Shown here in pieces: positions 1 through 5,851 of a DNA stretch of 5,852 nt (position 1 is its first letter; every line of letters starts with the position of its first letter). The position numbers were made by a program, and so were the translations under genes. The DNA comes from an uncultured Clostridium sp. GTDB lineage: Bacteria > Bacillota_A > Clostridia > Lachnospirales > Lachnospiraceae. Under the pieces are notes generated by a model. It made no database searches and was not told the DNA's origin. It worked only from the letters and a program-made list of their open reading frames with translations. The DNA lies in contig CAMWKN010000126.1 in the NCBI GenBank assembly GCA_947174825.1, forward strand, positions 1 to 5,852. The letters run 5' to 3'.

Positions 1-941
1 TCCATCTCCACAGCATTCCTTACCAGTCGCAGACCAACTGCTGCACTGCTCCTGTCTGCCGGAGATGAGGCACGGTAAACGCTCCTGATGTGCTTGGCAA
101 AATCATTCCATCCACCGCCACGACTGATTCTTCTGGTTCCCGTCTCTGGCCCTGATGGATTGGTCTGTTCTCCATCTGCATAAGTTCCATGATAATCCCA
201 GCACCATTCTCCCACGTTGCCATGCATATTATATAAGCCCCATGCATTAGGAGAAAAGCTGTCCACTGCAACAGTTGTTTCCCGGTACTCGCCCGGCTCT
301 GTGTCCAGTTTTTCCTGTGAAAAGTAATTTTCCTCAATCAGATACGGATAGTGTCCAAAATAATTTGATTCCTCCGGACTGATGGAAGTCTGGGTATTAA
401 ACGGTGTCTCCGTTCCCGCACGACAGGCATATTCCCATTCTGCCTCTGTCGGAAGCCGATAGCCGTCTGCGCTGCAGTCCCATGTTACGTTCTGCCCATC
501 CAATGTATATGCTTTAGTCAGACCTTCTTTCTCACTGCGAGCATTACAGTATGCCACTGCCTCATACCACGTCAGATTCTCGACCGGAAGCTCATCCCCA
601 TTGAAATTGCTTGGATTATTTTTCATAATCTCCTGATACTCTTTCTGTGTCACTTCGTAAACACCCATGTAAAAATCACTGACCGTAACCGAATGGGCGG
701 TTTCATCCTCCGAACGCCAGTCTTCCGTATCAGGACTTCCCATCTGGAAAGTGCCGCCGGATATCCGCACAAAACCATCCGATGCGTCTGCACCCGCCAT
801 TTTGTTATCTGTCTTGTTTTCCTGCGTGGAAACCACATTCCCTGAATCTCCTGCCTGACTTGATGGTTTGTTACCTGTCCCACAGGCACTCAGCCCAAAA
901 GTCATCATAATAACAAGTAGAAACACACCGATTCGTTTCAT
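1..941 (-). CDS. SUMF1/formylglycine-generating-enzyme-fold lipoprotein, 3' end cut by window edge
   Basis: The frame is open for 313 codons from the ATG at 941 to the left edge with no stop or frameshift, so only the extreme C-terminus is missing. Residues 1-20 are a lipoprotein signal (MKR, hydrophobic core, LSAC with Cys20), so the protein is probably lipid-anchored outside the membrane. A polar linker (about 21-55) precedes a SUMF1/FGE-sulfatase domain: GGTFQMGS at 62-69, YRLPTEAEWEYACRAG at 161-176, NAWGLYNMHGNVGEW at 232-246, RGGGW at 274-278 and GLRLVR at 303-308. True formylglycine-generating enzymes carry two active-site cysteines shortly after the RGG motif. Here residues 279-308 contain none, and no sulfatase gene is nearby. 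I therefore infer a non-FGE role, perhaps ligand or partner binding. Its ATG overlaps the stop of the upstream DUF4405 gene as ATGA, with GAGGGG eight bases upstream, so translational coupling is likely. Fold assignment is firm; function is unknown. Confidence 0.9.
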   Translation of the reverse strand, partial: MKRIGVFLLVIMMTFGLSACGTGNKPSSQAGDSGNVVSTQENKTDNKMAGADASDGFVRISGGTFQMGSPDTEDWRSEDETAHSVTVSDFYMGVYEVTQKEYQEIMKNNPSNFNGDELPVENLTWYEAVAYCNARSEKEGLTKAYTLDGQNVTWDCSADGYRLPTEAEWEYACRAGTETPFNTQTSISPEESNYFGHYPYLIEENYFSQEKLDTEPGEYRETTVAVDSFSPNAWGLYNMHGNVGEWCWDYHGTYADGEQTNPSGPETGTRRISRGGGWNDFAKHIRSVYRASSPADRSSAAVGLRLVRNAVEM

Positions 942-1642
942 TCCGAATTCCCCTCTTTCTTCATCTTTGTAGATGAAATTTTCCTCAAAATCTTTGCCAG
1001 ATAATAACTAATACAGATCCACAGTCCCATCATGGCTGCATATTCTGTAAATACAGAAACCGCACTCTGCTCAAAATCAAAGAATACAAACTGGTTTTTC
1101 AGCAGCATATAGGAAATAATATCTGCCTGGTAAAAACATACCGCCCCATATGCGGCAATGAGAAGCGCAAACACTCTCAGAATCCACACAGCCGCTTTCG
1201 GTATACTGCGGTTTTTGACTGCCTTCCCCACCATACCTACAAGCATTCCATAATGTAACCCGGCGTGGATACTCATCAGCACAAATCCCCAATAGGCGGC
1301 TGCCATATGCATCTGACGCGCTAACGCCATACTGCCGTCCAAAGGAATAAAGGAAAGTGCATATCGCGACATCAACATTCCACTGTATGCAAGGCAGAGC
1401 ATGGATACCAGCACCGCTAGATTGATTACTGTCTGCAATACCCGGAACATGGTATACCTGCCCTTGAACAGATTCTTATACCATTTGAAATTTAAGATAT
1501 TATGTACCAGAAACAATACAAGCATCCCTGCACCAAACCACTCGTGAAGTTCCTGCCCTGTGATTTGAAATGCCATCAGTGCAAGCAGTACAGCTGTCAT
1601 AAGCAAATCAAGGATTATTTTAATTTTCATCTTTCCTTTCAT
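938..1642 (-). CDS. DUF4405-type (flavinylation-associated cytochrome-like) integral membrane protein
   Basis: This is a 234-residue protein with six likely transmembrane segments (about 7-28, 35-52, 66-90, 111-137, 150-170 and 195-219). It resembles the DUF4405 family, whose members look like small b-type cytochromes and often sit beside extracytoplasmic flavoproteins. Histidines in or near membrane segments fit haem ligation: His33 in ELHEWFG, His47 in LVHNIL, His112 in QMHMA, and His126 and His130 in SIHAGLH. Haem binding is inferred, not shown. The start at 1642 is chosen because GAGG lies eight bases upstream and the protein then begins MKGKMKIKIILD. An alternative ATG at 1666 adds eight residues (MKQKEDGG) and overlaps the DUF362 stop by one base as TAATG, but it lacks a good ribosome binding site. 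Likely role: moving electrons between the membrane pool and the neighbouring lipoproteins. Family confidence is good; the electron route is a hypothesis. Confidence 0.85.
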   Translation of the reverse strand: MKGKMKIKIILDLLMTAVLLALMAFQITGQELHEWFGAGMLVLFLVHNILNFKWYKNLFKGRYTMFRVLQTVINLAVLVSMLCLAYSGMLMSRYALSFIPLDGSMALARQMHMAAAYWGFVLMSIHAGLHYGMLVGMVGKAVKNRSIPKAAVWILRVFALLIAAYGAVCFYQADIISYMLLKNQFVFFDFEQSAVSVFTEYAAMMGLWICISYYLAKILRKISSTKMKKEGNSE

Positions 1643-1650
1643 ACCGCCAT

Positions 1651-1657
1651 CCTCTTT
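1651..1657 (-). promoter_or_regulatory. Ribosome binding site supporting the downstream DUF4405 start
   Basis: AAAGAGG lies eight bases before the ATG at 1642. The alternative ATG at 1666 overlaps the preceding stop (TAATG) and has no clear purine-rich site, so it could be used only by translational coupling. Confidence 0.55.
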
Positions 1658-1665
1658 CTGTTTCA

Positions 1666-2736
1666 TTAATCAATCTGTTCCAGTTGATAGTTTCTGCTGC
1701 CAAGACCGATTTTCTCTGCCTGCTCCAGCGTATGCAGGCCATTTCTGGATTCAATCCTCTTTACCAGTGACTTGCCATCCTTTGCATCATAAACCAAATC
1801 AATACATGCCTGATCCACTGCCACCGGATCAAAGGATGCCAGTATCCCAACATCATGCATATCCGGTTCGACAGGATTGCCATCGCAGTCACAGTCTACA
1901 GACAAACGGTTCATCACATTGATGTAAAGAATATGCGCATCCAGAGCTTCCACAACGGATTTACCCGCCTCTGCCATAGATTCCAAAAAGGCATCCTGAT
2001 CGCCACCCCACATACTTCCCCCGGTGCCGCCACTGTGTATATGCTCTTTTCCTTTGGACGAAGCAATACCAATGGAGATATTTTTAATTGCCCCTCCATA
2101 ACCTGCCATTGCATGACCTTTGAAATGGGACAATACAACATAGTAATTATAATTCGCAAAGTTTTTGCCAACATAATTCTCTTTGAGGTTATCCCCATCG
2201 GAAACAGGTAACGTCATGGAACCATCCTCATCCATAATGTCCACATCTGCAATATCTGTATAGCCATGATCCTTTGCCAGCTGATAATGCATTTTTGTAT
2301 TGGCACGCTCACCGCCATAAGCGGTATTACACTCCACGATAGTTGCATCCAGAGACTTTACCAGCTCTCCGATTAAATCCGTCCTTAAATAATTGCTGCC
2401 ATTCTCTCCAGTACTGAGTTTTACTGCGACTTTTCCATCCGGCGATGCCTCCAATTTTTCATACACTGCCATCAAGCCCTTGGAACTGATATCTGTTGTC
2501 ATATAAACAACAGAACCGTCTGTTTTCGATGCTTTCTTTTCAGACGAAGTATCCTCCTGACCGGAATCCGGCTTTTCAGTATTGTCTGCTGCATCCGCTG
2601 TCGCTTCACCGGATTGTATCTGATTTCTGCTATCCTGCTGTTTTTCATCCTGCCCGCATCCGGTCAGTGAAAATGCCGCCACAACCGCCACCATAGCCCA
2701 TAAAAAGGTATGCTTTCGTGCTGTTACCTTTTTCAT
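1666..2736 (-). CDS. DUF362 domain lipoprotein
   Basis: This 356-residue protein has a lipoprotein signal (basic MKKVTARK, hydrophobic stretch, LTGC with Cys27), then a Ser/Glu/Asp/Gln-rich linker to about residue 75, then a DUF362 domain to the C-terminus. Family landmarks are ECNTAYGGERAN at 135-146, SHFKGHAMAGYGGAIKNI at 203-220, the DCDCDGNPVEPD segment at 281-292 with Cys282 and Cys284, and GILASFDPVAVDQACIDL at 297-314. DUF362 proteins often have a ferredoxin-type iron-sulfur domain; none is present here, as only single or paired cysteines occur. The biochemical function of the family is not established. The signal places this copy outside the membrane, next to a lipoprotein flavodoxin upstream and a DUF4405 membrane protein downstream, so a redox or metal-related role there is inferred. 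The ATG at 2736 has AAGGA nine bases upstream. A nearer upstream ATG at 2741 is out of frame and meets a stop after two codons. Confidence 0.9.
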   Translation of the reverse strand: MKKVTARKHTFLWAMVAVVAAFSLTGCGQDEKQQDSRNQIQSGEATADAADNTEKPDSGQEDTSSEKKASKTDGSVVYMTTDISSKGLMAVYEKLEASPDGKVAVKLSTGENGSNYLRTDLIGELVKSLDATIVECNTAYGGERANTKMHYQLAKDHGYTDIADVDIMDEDGSMTLPVSDGDNLKENYVGKNFANYNYYVVLSHFKGHAMAGYGGAIKNISIGIASSKGKEHIHSGGTGGSMWGGDQDAFLESMAEAGKSVVEALDAHILYINVMNRLSVDCDCDGNPVEPDMHDVGILASFDPVAVDQACIDLVYDAKDGKSLVKRIESRNGLHTLEQAEKIGLGSRNYQLEQID

Positions 2737-2779
2737 ACCATACCGTCCTTTCTGTTATGTGATAAGGAAATTCATTGCA

Positions 2780-3526
2780 TCAGTCTTTCTTTTCATATCC
2801 CATGCCGGCAAGCCACTCATTGATACTTTTCTGTGCAGAATCCACATCCGGGCGGTAAACACCAATCGGCTCCCGCAGCTCTGTCGAATCGGGTAAATCT
2901 TTTTTGATGTCCTGAATGGTACTGGCAAGACCTCCTGTTCCATGTGTGCAAAAAGGAATAACCGTCTTTCCTGTAAAATCGTATTCTTCCAAAAAACTGT
3001 GAACTGCCATCGGAACAGTGTACCACCAATTAGGAAATCCCAAAAAGATAACGTCGTATTTCTCCATGTTTTCTACGTGATTTACCAATTCCGGTCTGAC
3101 ATCCTCTGCTTCTTCCTCTGCTGCCCGGTCAAGGCATTCATCATAGTCACTGGAATAGGGTTCTTTCACTACAATAGAAAACAGTTCACCACCTGTCTGC
3201 TCCTGAATCCAGCCTGCCAGTTTTGCTGCATTTCCGGGTGGCAGAACACTGGCAGATGTGGTTGCATCCACATCTACCTCATCCGGATTTTCCACATGGG
3301 TATTTTCTGCCCATGTAAAATACGCAATCAATATATGCTGCCCATCATCCTTTTCCACTGCTTGTGGAGAAACAGAAACATTACTTTCCGTAGAGGGTTC
3401 TTCTGTCTGCTGTCCTGTAGAATGCTCTACTCTTTCCTGTTCCTGATGTCCTGTTTCCTGTCCACTGCAGGCAGAAAGAGAAAACGCCATAAGCAACATA
3501 ATTCCCATCACAATCAATCGCCTCAT
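2780..3526 (-). CDS. Flavodoxin-domain lipoprotein (extracytoplasmic)
   Basis: This 248-residue protein starts with a lipoprotein signal ending LSAC (Cys20), followed by a Gln/Glu/Ser-rich linker to about residue 62 and a flavodoxin-like domain (64-246). The first strand ILIAYFTWAENT (65-76) occupies the place of the FMN phosphate loop. VIFLGFPNWWYTVPM (159-173) supplies the aromatic segment that packs on the flavin ring, and PFCTHGTGGLAST (191-203) is the third flavin loop. It belongs with the flavodoxin_4-like group of Firmicutes. Expected role: a tethered one- or two-electron carrier or NAD(P)H-independent flavin reductase outside the membrane; the partner is unproven. The usual Gly of the phosphate loop (TGNT) is Glu here (AENT), and a longer insertion follows (77-95). 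The start at 3526 has AAGGAGG seven bases upstream. It follows the CMD-cupin gene after 63 bases and precedes the DUF362 gene by 43. Confidence 0.92.
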   Translation of the reverse strand: MRRLIVMGIMLLMAFSLSACSGQETGHQEQERVEHSTGQQTEEPSTESNVSVSPQAVEKDDGQHILIAYFTWAENTHVENPDEVDVDATTSASVLPPGNAAKLAGWIQEQTGGELFSIVVKEPYSSDYDECLDRAAEEEAEDVRPELVNHVENMEKYDVIFLGFPNWWYTVPMAVHSFLEEYDFTGKTVIPFCTHGTGGLASTIQDIKKDLPDSTELREPIGVYRPDVDSAQKSINEWLAGMGYEKKD

Positions 3527-3553
3527 ATACGTTCCTCCTTCTTTCTTCTTTTA

Positions 3554-3581
3554 TTTATAAAAGTTTTTTAACTAATAAAAA
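3554..3581 (-). promoter_or_regulatory. Possible weak internal promoter before the flavodoxin lipoprotein gene
   Basis: TATAAA (3559-3554) matches five of six bases of a sigma-A -10 box. A poor -35 candidate, TTTTTA (3581-3576, three of six), lies 16 bases upstream. The leader to the ATG would be about 20 bases. The region is very A/T-rich, so chance matches are likely; it also overlaps the hairpin described for the same gap. Confidence 0.2.
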
Positions 3582-3586
3582 CCTTT
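3559..3586 (-). other. A/T-rich hairpin in the 63-base gap between the CMD-cupin and flavodoxin genes
   Basis: On the minus strand AAAGGTTTTT (3586-3577) can pair with AAAAACTTTT (3568-3559), giving ten pairs with one G-T wobble and an eight-base loop. It starts four bases after the CMD-cupin stop. The stem is weak and has no clean T-run after it, so it is at best a leaky attenuator or an RNA processing site. It marks the boundary between the cytosolic and the exported gene blocks. Confidence 0.3.
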
Positions 3587-3589
3587 CTC

Positions 3590-4348
3590 TTATTTCAATG
3601 CGGCATATTCTTCCTCTGAAACCGGTTCACACCATTCATTTGCCGTTTCCTCTCCAGGAACCTCAATAGCAAGATGAGAAAACCACGAATCGGGCGCAGC
3701 GCCATGCCAGTGTTTTACATCCGCCGGAATGTTAATGACACTTCCTGGTGTCATCTCAATGGCATCCTTTCCCCATTCCTGATAATATCCCCTGCCGCCA
3801 ACACAGATTAACATCTGGCCGCCGCCACTCTTTGCCTTATGGATATGCCAGTTATTACGGCATCCCGGCTCAAATGTCACATTGAAAATCGGAACCTGTT
3901 CACTGGATAACGGTGCCAGATAGCTCTGTCCCACAAAATACCTAGCAAAACCATCATTTGGCTCACCGATTGGGAAAAAGATACTATTCTGGTATCTGTC
4001 TTTCTCTGTCAATCCTTCCGTTTCCTCATTCCATACATCCTTAGCCAGACGGAATACCGCCCAGCCTTTCGGCCATCCCACATACATGGTCGCATGGGTA
4101 ATGATTGCTGCGATTTCCTCTTTTGTTACCCCATGCTTTTTTGCATTTTCCAAATGATAAGTAAGAGAGGAATCCGTAATGCCGGATGCCATCAGCGATA
4201 CCACCGTAATAATACACTTTGTTTTCACCGGAATGGCATCCTCATTCCACACTTCCCCAAACAGCACATCATCATTTAGATGTGCAAACATTGGTGCAAA
4301 TTCTCCAAGACTCTCTCTACCTGCTGTCTGTACTATTTTTTCACTCAT
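3590..4348 (-). CDS. Carboxymuconolactone decarboxylase-like and cupin domain fusion protein
   Basis: This 252-residue protein has no export signal and is probably cytosolic. The N-terminal half (about 15-107) is a CMD/AhpD-like domain: KTKCIITVVSLMASG at 42-56, His65 in TYHLENAKKHG, GVTKEEIAAIITHATMYVGWPKGWAVF to residue 99. The CxxC pair of AhpD peroxidases is absent. The C-terminal half (about 150-245) is a cupin. Its likely metal ligands are His168 and His170 (WHIH), Gln178 in place of the usual Glu, and His213 or His215 (VKHWH) after PGSVINIPAD. The substrate is unknown; such fusions are usually annotated as CMD family proteins and often accompany aldo/keto reductases and flavodoxin-like reductases, as here. 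Start: an ATG at 4363 would add MEENK, but that ATG is part of the GGAGG ribosome binding site for the ATG at 4348, so 4348 is preferred. The gap to the upstream aldo/keto reductase gene is 19 bases. Confidence 0.9.
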   Translation of the reverse strand: MSEKIVQTAGRESLGEFAPMFAHLNDDVLFGEVWNEDAIPVKTKCIITVVSLMASGITDSSLTYHLENAKKHGVTKEEIAAIITHATMYVGWPKGWAVFRLAKDVWNEETEGLTEKDRYQNSIFFPIGEPNDGFARYFVGQSYLAPLSSEQVPIFNVTFEPGCRNNWHIHKAKSGGGQMLICVGGRGYYQEWGKDAIEMTPGSVINIPADVKHWHGAAPDSWFSHLAIEVPGEETANEWCEPVSEEEYAALK

Positions 4349-4356
4349 TTTATTTT

Positions 4357-4361
4357 CCTCC
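4357..4361 (-). promoter_or_regulatory. Ribosome binding site deciding the CMD-cupin start
   Basis: GGAGG lies eight bases before the ATG at 4348. Its first G is the last base of the upstream in-frame ATG (4361-4363), so that ATG is probably part of the ribosome binding site region and not the start. Confidence 0.8.
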
Positions 4362-4367
4362 ATTCAT

Positions 4368-5405
4368 TTATATTTTTTGATTACCCGTTGTCCATACATG
4401 CTTTTCTTTTGCATTTGCTGGTTTATTCTGTGCCATCACCCCTGCTAAGGCGTGCGGCACATAAGGTTCTTCCAGATATGCGATTTCATCCTCCGTCAGT
4501 TCCATTTCCACCGCCTTTGCCGCACCCTCGATATGGTGAAATTTCGTTGCTCCCACTACCGGAGAAGTCACTTTCGTAAGTAGCCATGCCAGAGAAATCT
4601 CTGTCATGCTGACACCACGTTTTTCCGCAAGTTCCTGTACCCGTCCTATGATTACTCCATCCTGTTCCTTTGTCGCATCATATTTGAACTTTGCATAACT
4701 GTCCTCCTGCATCCGTTTGCTGTCCTCTCCCGGCTTTTTAGCGAGCCTGCCACTTGCTAAAGCGCTGTAAGGTGTCATGGCAATATTGTCCTCATAGCAA
4801 AACGGAGCCATCTCTCGTTCTTCTTCCCTGAAAATCAAATTATAATGCCCCTGCACAGATACAAACTTTGCAAAGCCTTCTTTTTCAGCCAGTGCATTTG
4901 CTTTGGCAAGCTGCCACGCATAGCAGTTAGAAATCCCGATATAACGTGCCTTTCCAGCCTTTACCACGGCACTCAGCCCTTCTAAAATATCATAGATCGG
5001 TGTCTGATAATCCCACATATGATAGATATATAGATCAACATATTCCATGCCAAGATTTTCAAGGCTCTTGTTTATCATCTTTTCAATGTGCTGCTGCCCG
5101 GATATGCCTGCCTCAATTTCCTCCTGTGTCCTCGGCAGGAATTTTGTCGCAACCACAACCTCATCACGTTTTGCAAAATCCCGCAGCGCCCTTCCCACAT
5201 ACTGTTCACTGGTACCGCTCTGGTAAGCAATGGCAGTGTCATAGAAATTCACTCCCAAGTCCAGCCCTCTCTTGATAATCTCCCTGGAATGTTCCTCATC
5301 CAGTGTCCATGAGTGCTGTCCTTCCCCTGCATCGCCAAATCCCATGCATCCCATACAGACACGGGATACATTTAATTCTGAATTACCTAATTTTGTATAC
5401 TTCAT
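4368..5405 (-). CDS. Aldo/keto reductase
   Basis: This 345-residue NAD(P)H-dependent oxidoreductase has the (alpha/beta)8 aldo/keto reductase fold and is probably cytosolic. It reduces aldehydes or ketones; the substrate cannot be read from sequence. The catalytic tetrad is intact: Asp56 and Tyr61 in NFYDTAIAYQ, Lys88 in VVATKF and His129 in LYIYHMWD. Cofactor-binding elements are GISNCYAW at 157-164, TPYSALASGRL at 211-221 and VVGATKFHHIEGA at 283-295. Length and the opening MKYTKLGNSELNVSRVCMG are normal for the family. A TTG in frame at 5408 could extend it by one residue, but the ATG at 5405 lies seven bases after AAGGAGG, which is ideal. It follows the flavodoxin-fold reductase gene by 14 bases and precedes the CMD-cupin gene by 19, so the three are very likely co-transcribed. 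Confidence 0.95.
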   Translation of the reverse strand: MKYTKLGNSELNVSRVCMGCMGFGDAGEGQHSWTLDEEHSREIIKRGLDLGVNFYDTAIAYQSGTSEQYVGRALRDFAKRDEVVVATKFLPRTQEEIEAGISGQQHIEKMINKSLENLGMEYVDLYIYHMWDYQTPIYDILEGLSAVVKAGKARYIGISNCYAWQLAKANALAEKEGFAKFVSVQGHYNLIFREEEREMAPFCYEDNIAMTPYSALASGRLAKKPGEDSKRMQEDSYAKFKYDATKEQDGVIIGRVQELAEKRGVSMTEISLAWLLTKVTSPVVGATKFHHIEGAAKAVEMELTEDEIAYLEEPYVPHALAGVMAQNKPANAKEKHVWTTGNQKI

Positions 5406-5412
5406 CAACCAT

Positions 5413-5419
5413 CCTCCTT
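5413..5419 (-). promoter_or_regulatory. Ribosome binding site deciding the aldo/keto reductase start
   Basis: AAGGAGG lies seven bases before the ATG at 5405, directly after the TAG of the upstream gene. This spacing favours the ATG over the in-frame TTG at 5408, which would leave only four bases. Confidence 0.85.
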
Positions 5420-5851
5420 CTATATTGATTTTCCAAGCTGATATGCCTCTGTTTTATAACGCTCCGGCATCATTCCCACCGTTCCTGCCCCCTTTGCCAA
5501 AATCATGCCCCGATTCTGGAAAGACAGGTAATCAAAAATAATCTCAAAATGTGTTTTAATTCCCTTCATCACAAGCTCATCATCATTCCATGCTGTTGCA
5601 ATCAGCGCCGCTTTCATCTTCTTGCGTGTGATTGCTCCATTCCGGGCATAAAAACGGTCAATCATCATCTTTAACTGGGCGCTCATCCCAAAATAGTAAA
5701 CCGGAGTTGCGAATACAACCACATCTGCAGCAAGAAGTTTTGCCAACACTTCATTACCATCATCTTTTCTGACACAATCTCCATTCATGCCACAACTGTC
5801 ACATCCAAGGCAGGGATTGATATTTCCACTGGCACAATCATAAATGCTTAT
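5420..5851 (-). CDS. Flavodoxin-family NAD(P)H reductase / iron-sulfur flavoprotein-like, 5' end cut by window edge
   Basis: The frame is open to the right edge, so the start is missing; 143 C-terminal residues are visible and perhaps 35-45 N-terminal ones, including the phosphate loop, lie outside. An in-frame ATG at 5788 is internal, because the conserved NPCLGCDSC segment lies upstream of it. Visible landmarks, numbered from the first full codon, are Cys14, Cys17, Cys20 and Cys26 followed by DD (30-31), then ADVVVFATPVYYFGMSAQLK at 42-61 and MMIDRFYAR. This is the NADPH-dependent FMN reductase or flavodoxin-like fold with the TPVYY flavin loop. The C-x2-C-x2-C-x5-C spacing matches the compact 4Fe-4S motif of archaeal iron-sulfur flavoproteins, although many bacterial relatives with similar cysteines have no proven cluster. 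It is the first gene visible of the likely operon and lies 14 bases before the aldo/keto reductase start. Confidence 0.88.
   Translation of the reverse strand: MSIYDCASGNINPCLGCDSCGMNGDCVRKDDGNEVLAKLLAADVVVFATPVYYFGMSAQLKMMIDRFYARNGAITRKKMKAALIATAWNDDELVMKGIKTHFEIIFDYLSFQNRGMILAKGAGTVGMMPERYKTEAYQLGKSI

Noticed and set aside
20..337. A 105-codon minus-strand open frame
   Set aside because: It is out of frame with the SUMF1-fold gene, whose own frame is open through the whole region to the left edge and carries the family motifs.
650..889. A 79-codon minus-strand open frame
   Set aside because: It is out of frame with the N-terminal half of the SUMF1-fold gene, which starts at 941 with a lipoprotein signal.
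1..941. Frameshifted or degraded SUMF1-type pseudogene
   Set aside because: Translation codon by codon from 941 to 1 gives an uninterrupted frame with all motifs in order; it is simply cut by the window edge.
1855..2211. A 118-codon open frame on the plus strand
   Set aside because: It is antisense to the conserved core of the DUF362 gene and shows no family features.
2737..2779. A hairpin hiding the ribosome binding site of the DUF362 gene (TCCTT pairing with AAGGA)
   Set aside because: Only five base pairs across a loop of more than ten bases; too weak to claim.
2942..3571. A 209-codon open frame on the plus strand
   Set aside because: It lies antisense to the flavodoxin lipoprotein gene, which has a clear signal peptide, domain motifs and ribosome binding site. 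The plus-strand product is Cys/Phe/His-rich with no recognisable family.
3590..4348. AhpD-like alkylhydroperoxidase activity for the CMD domain
   Set aside because: The CxxC pair needed for peroxidase activity is absent; the only cysteine in the domain is Cys45.
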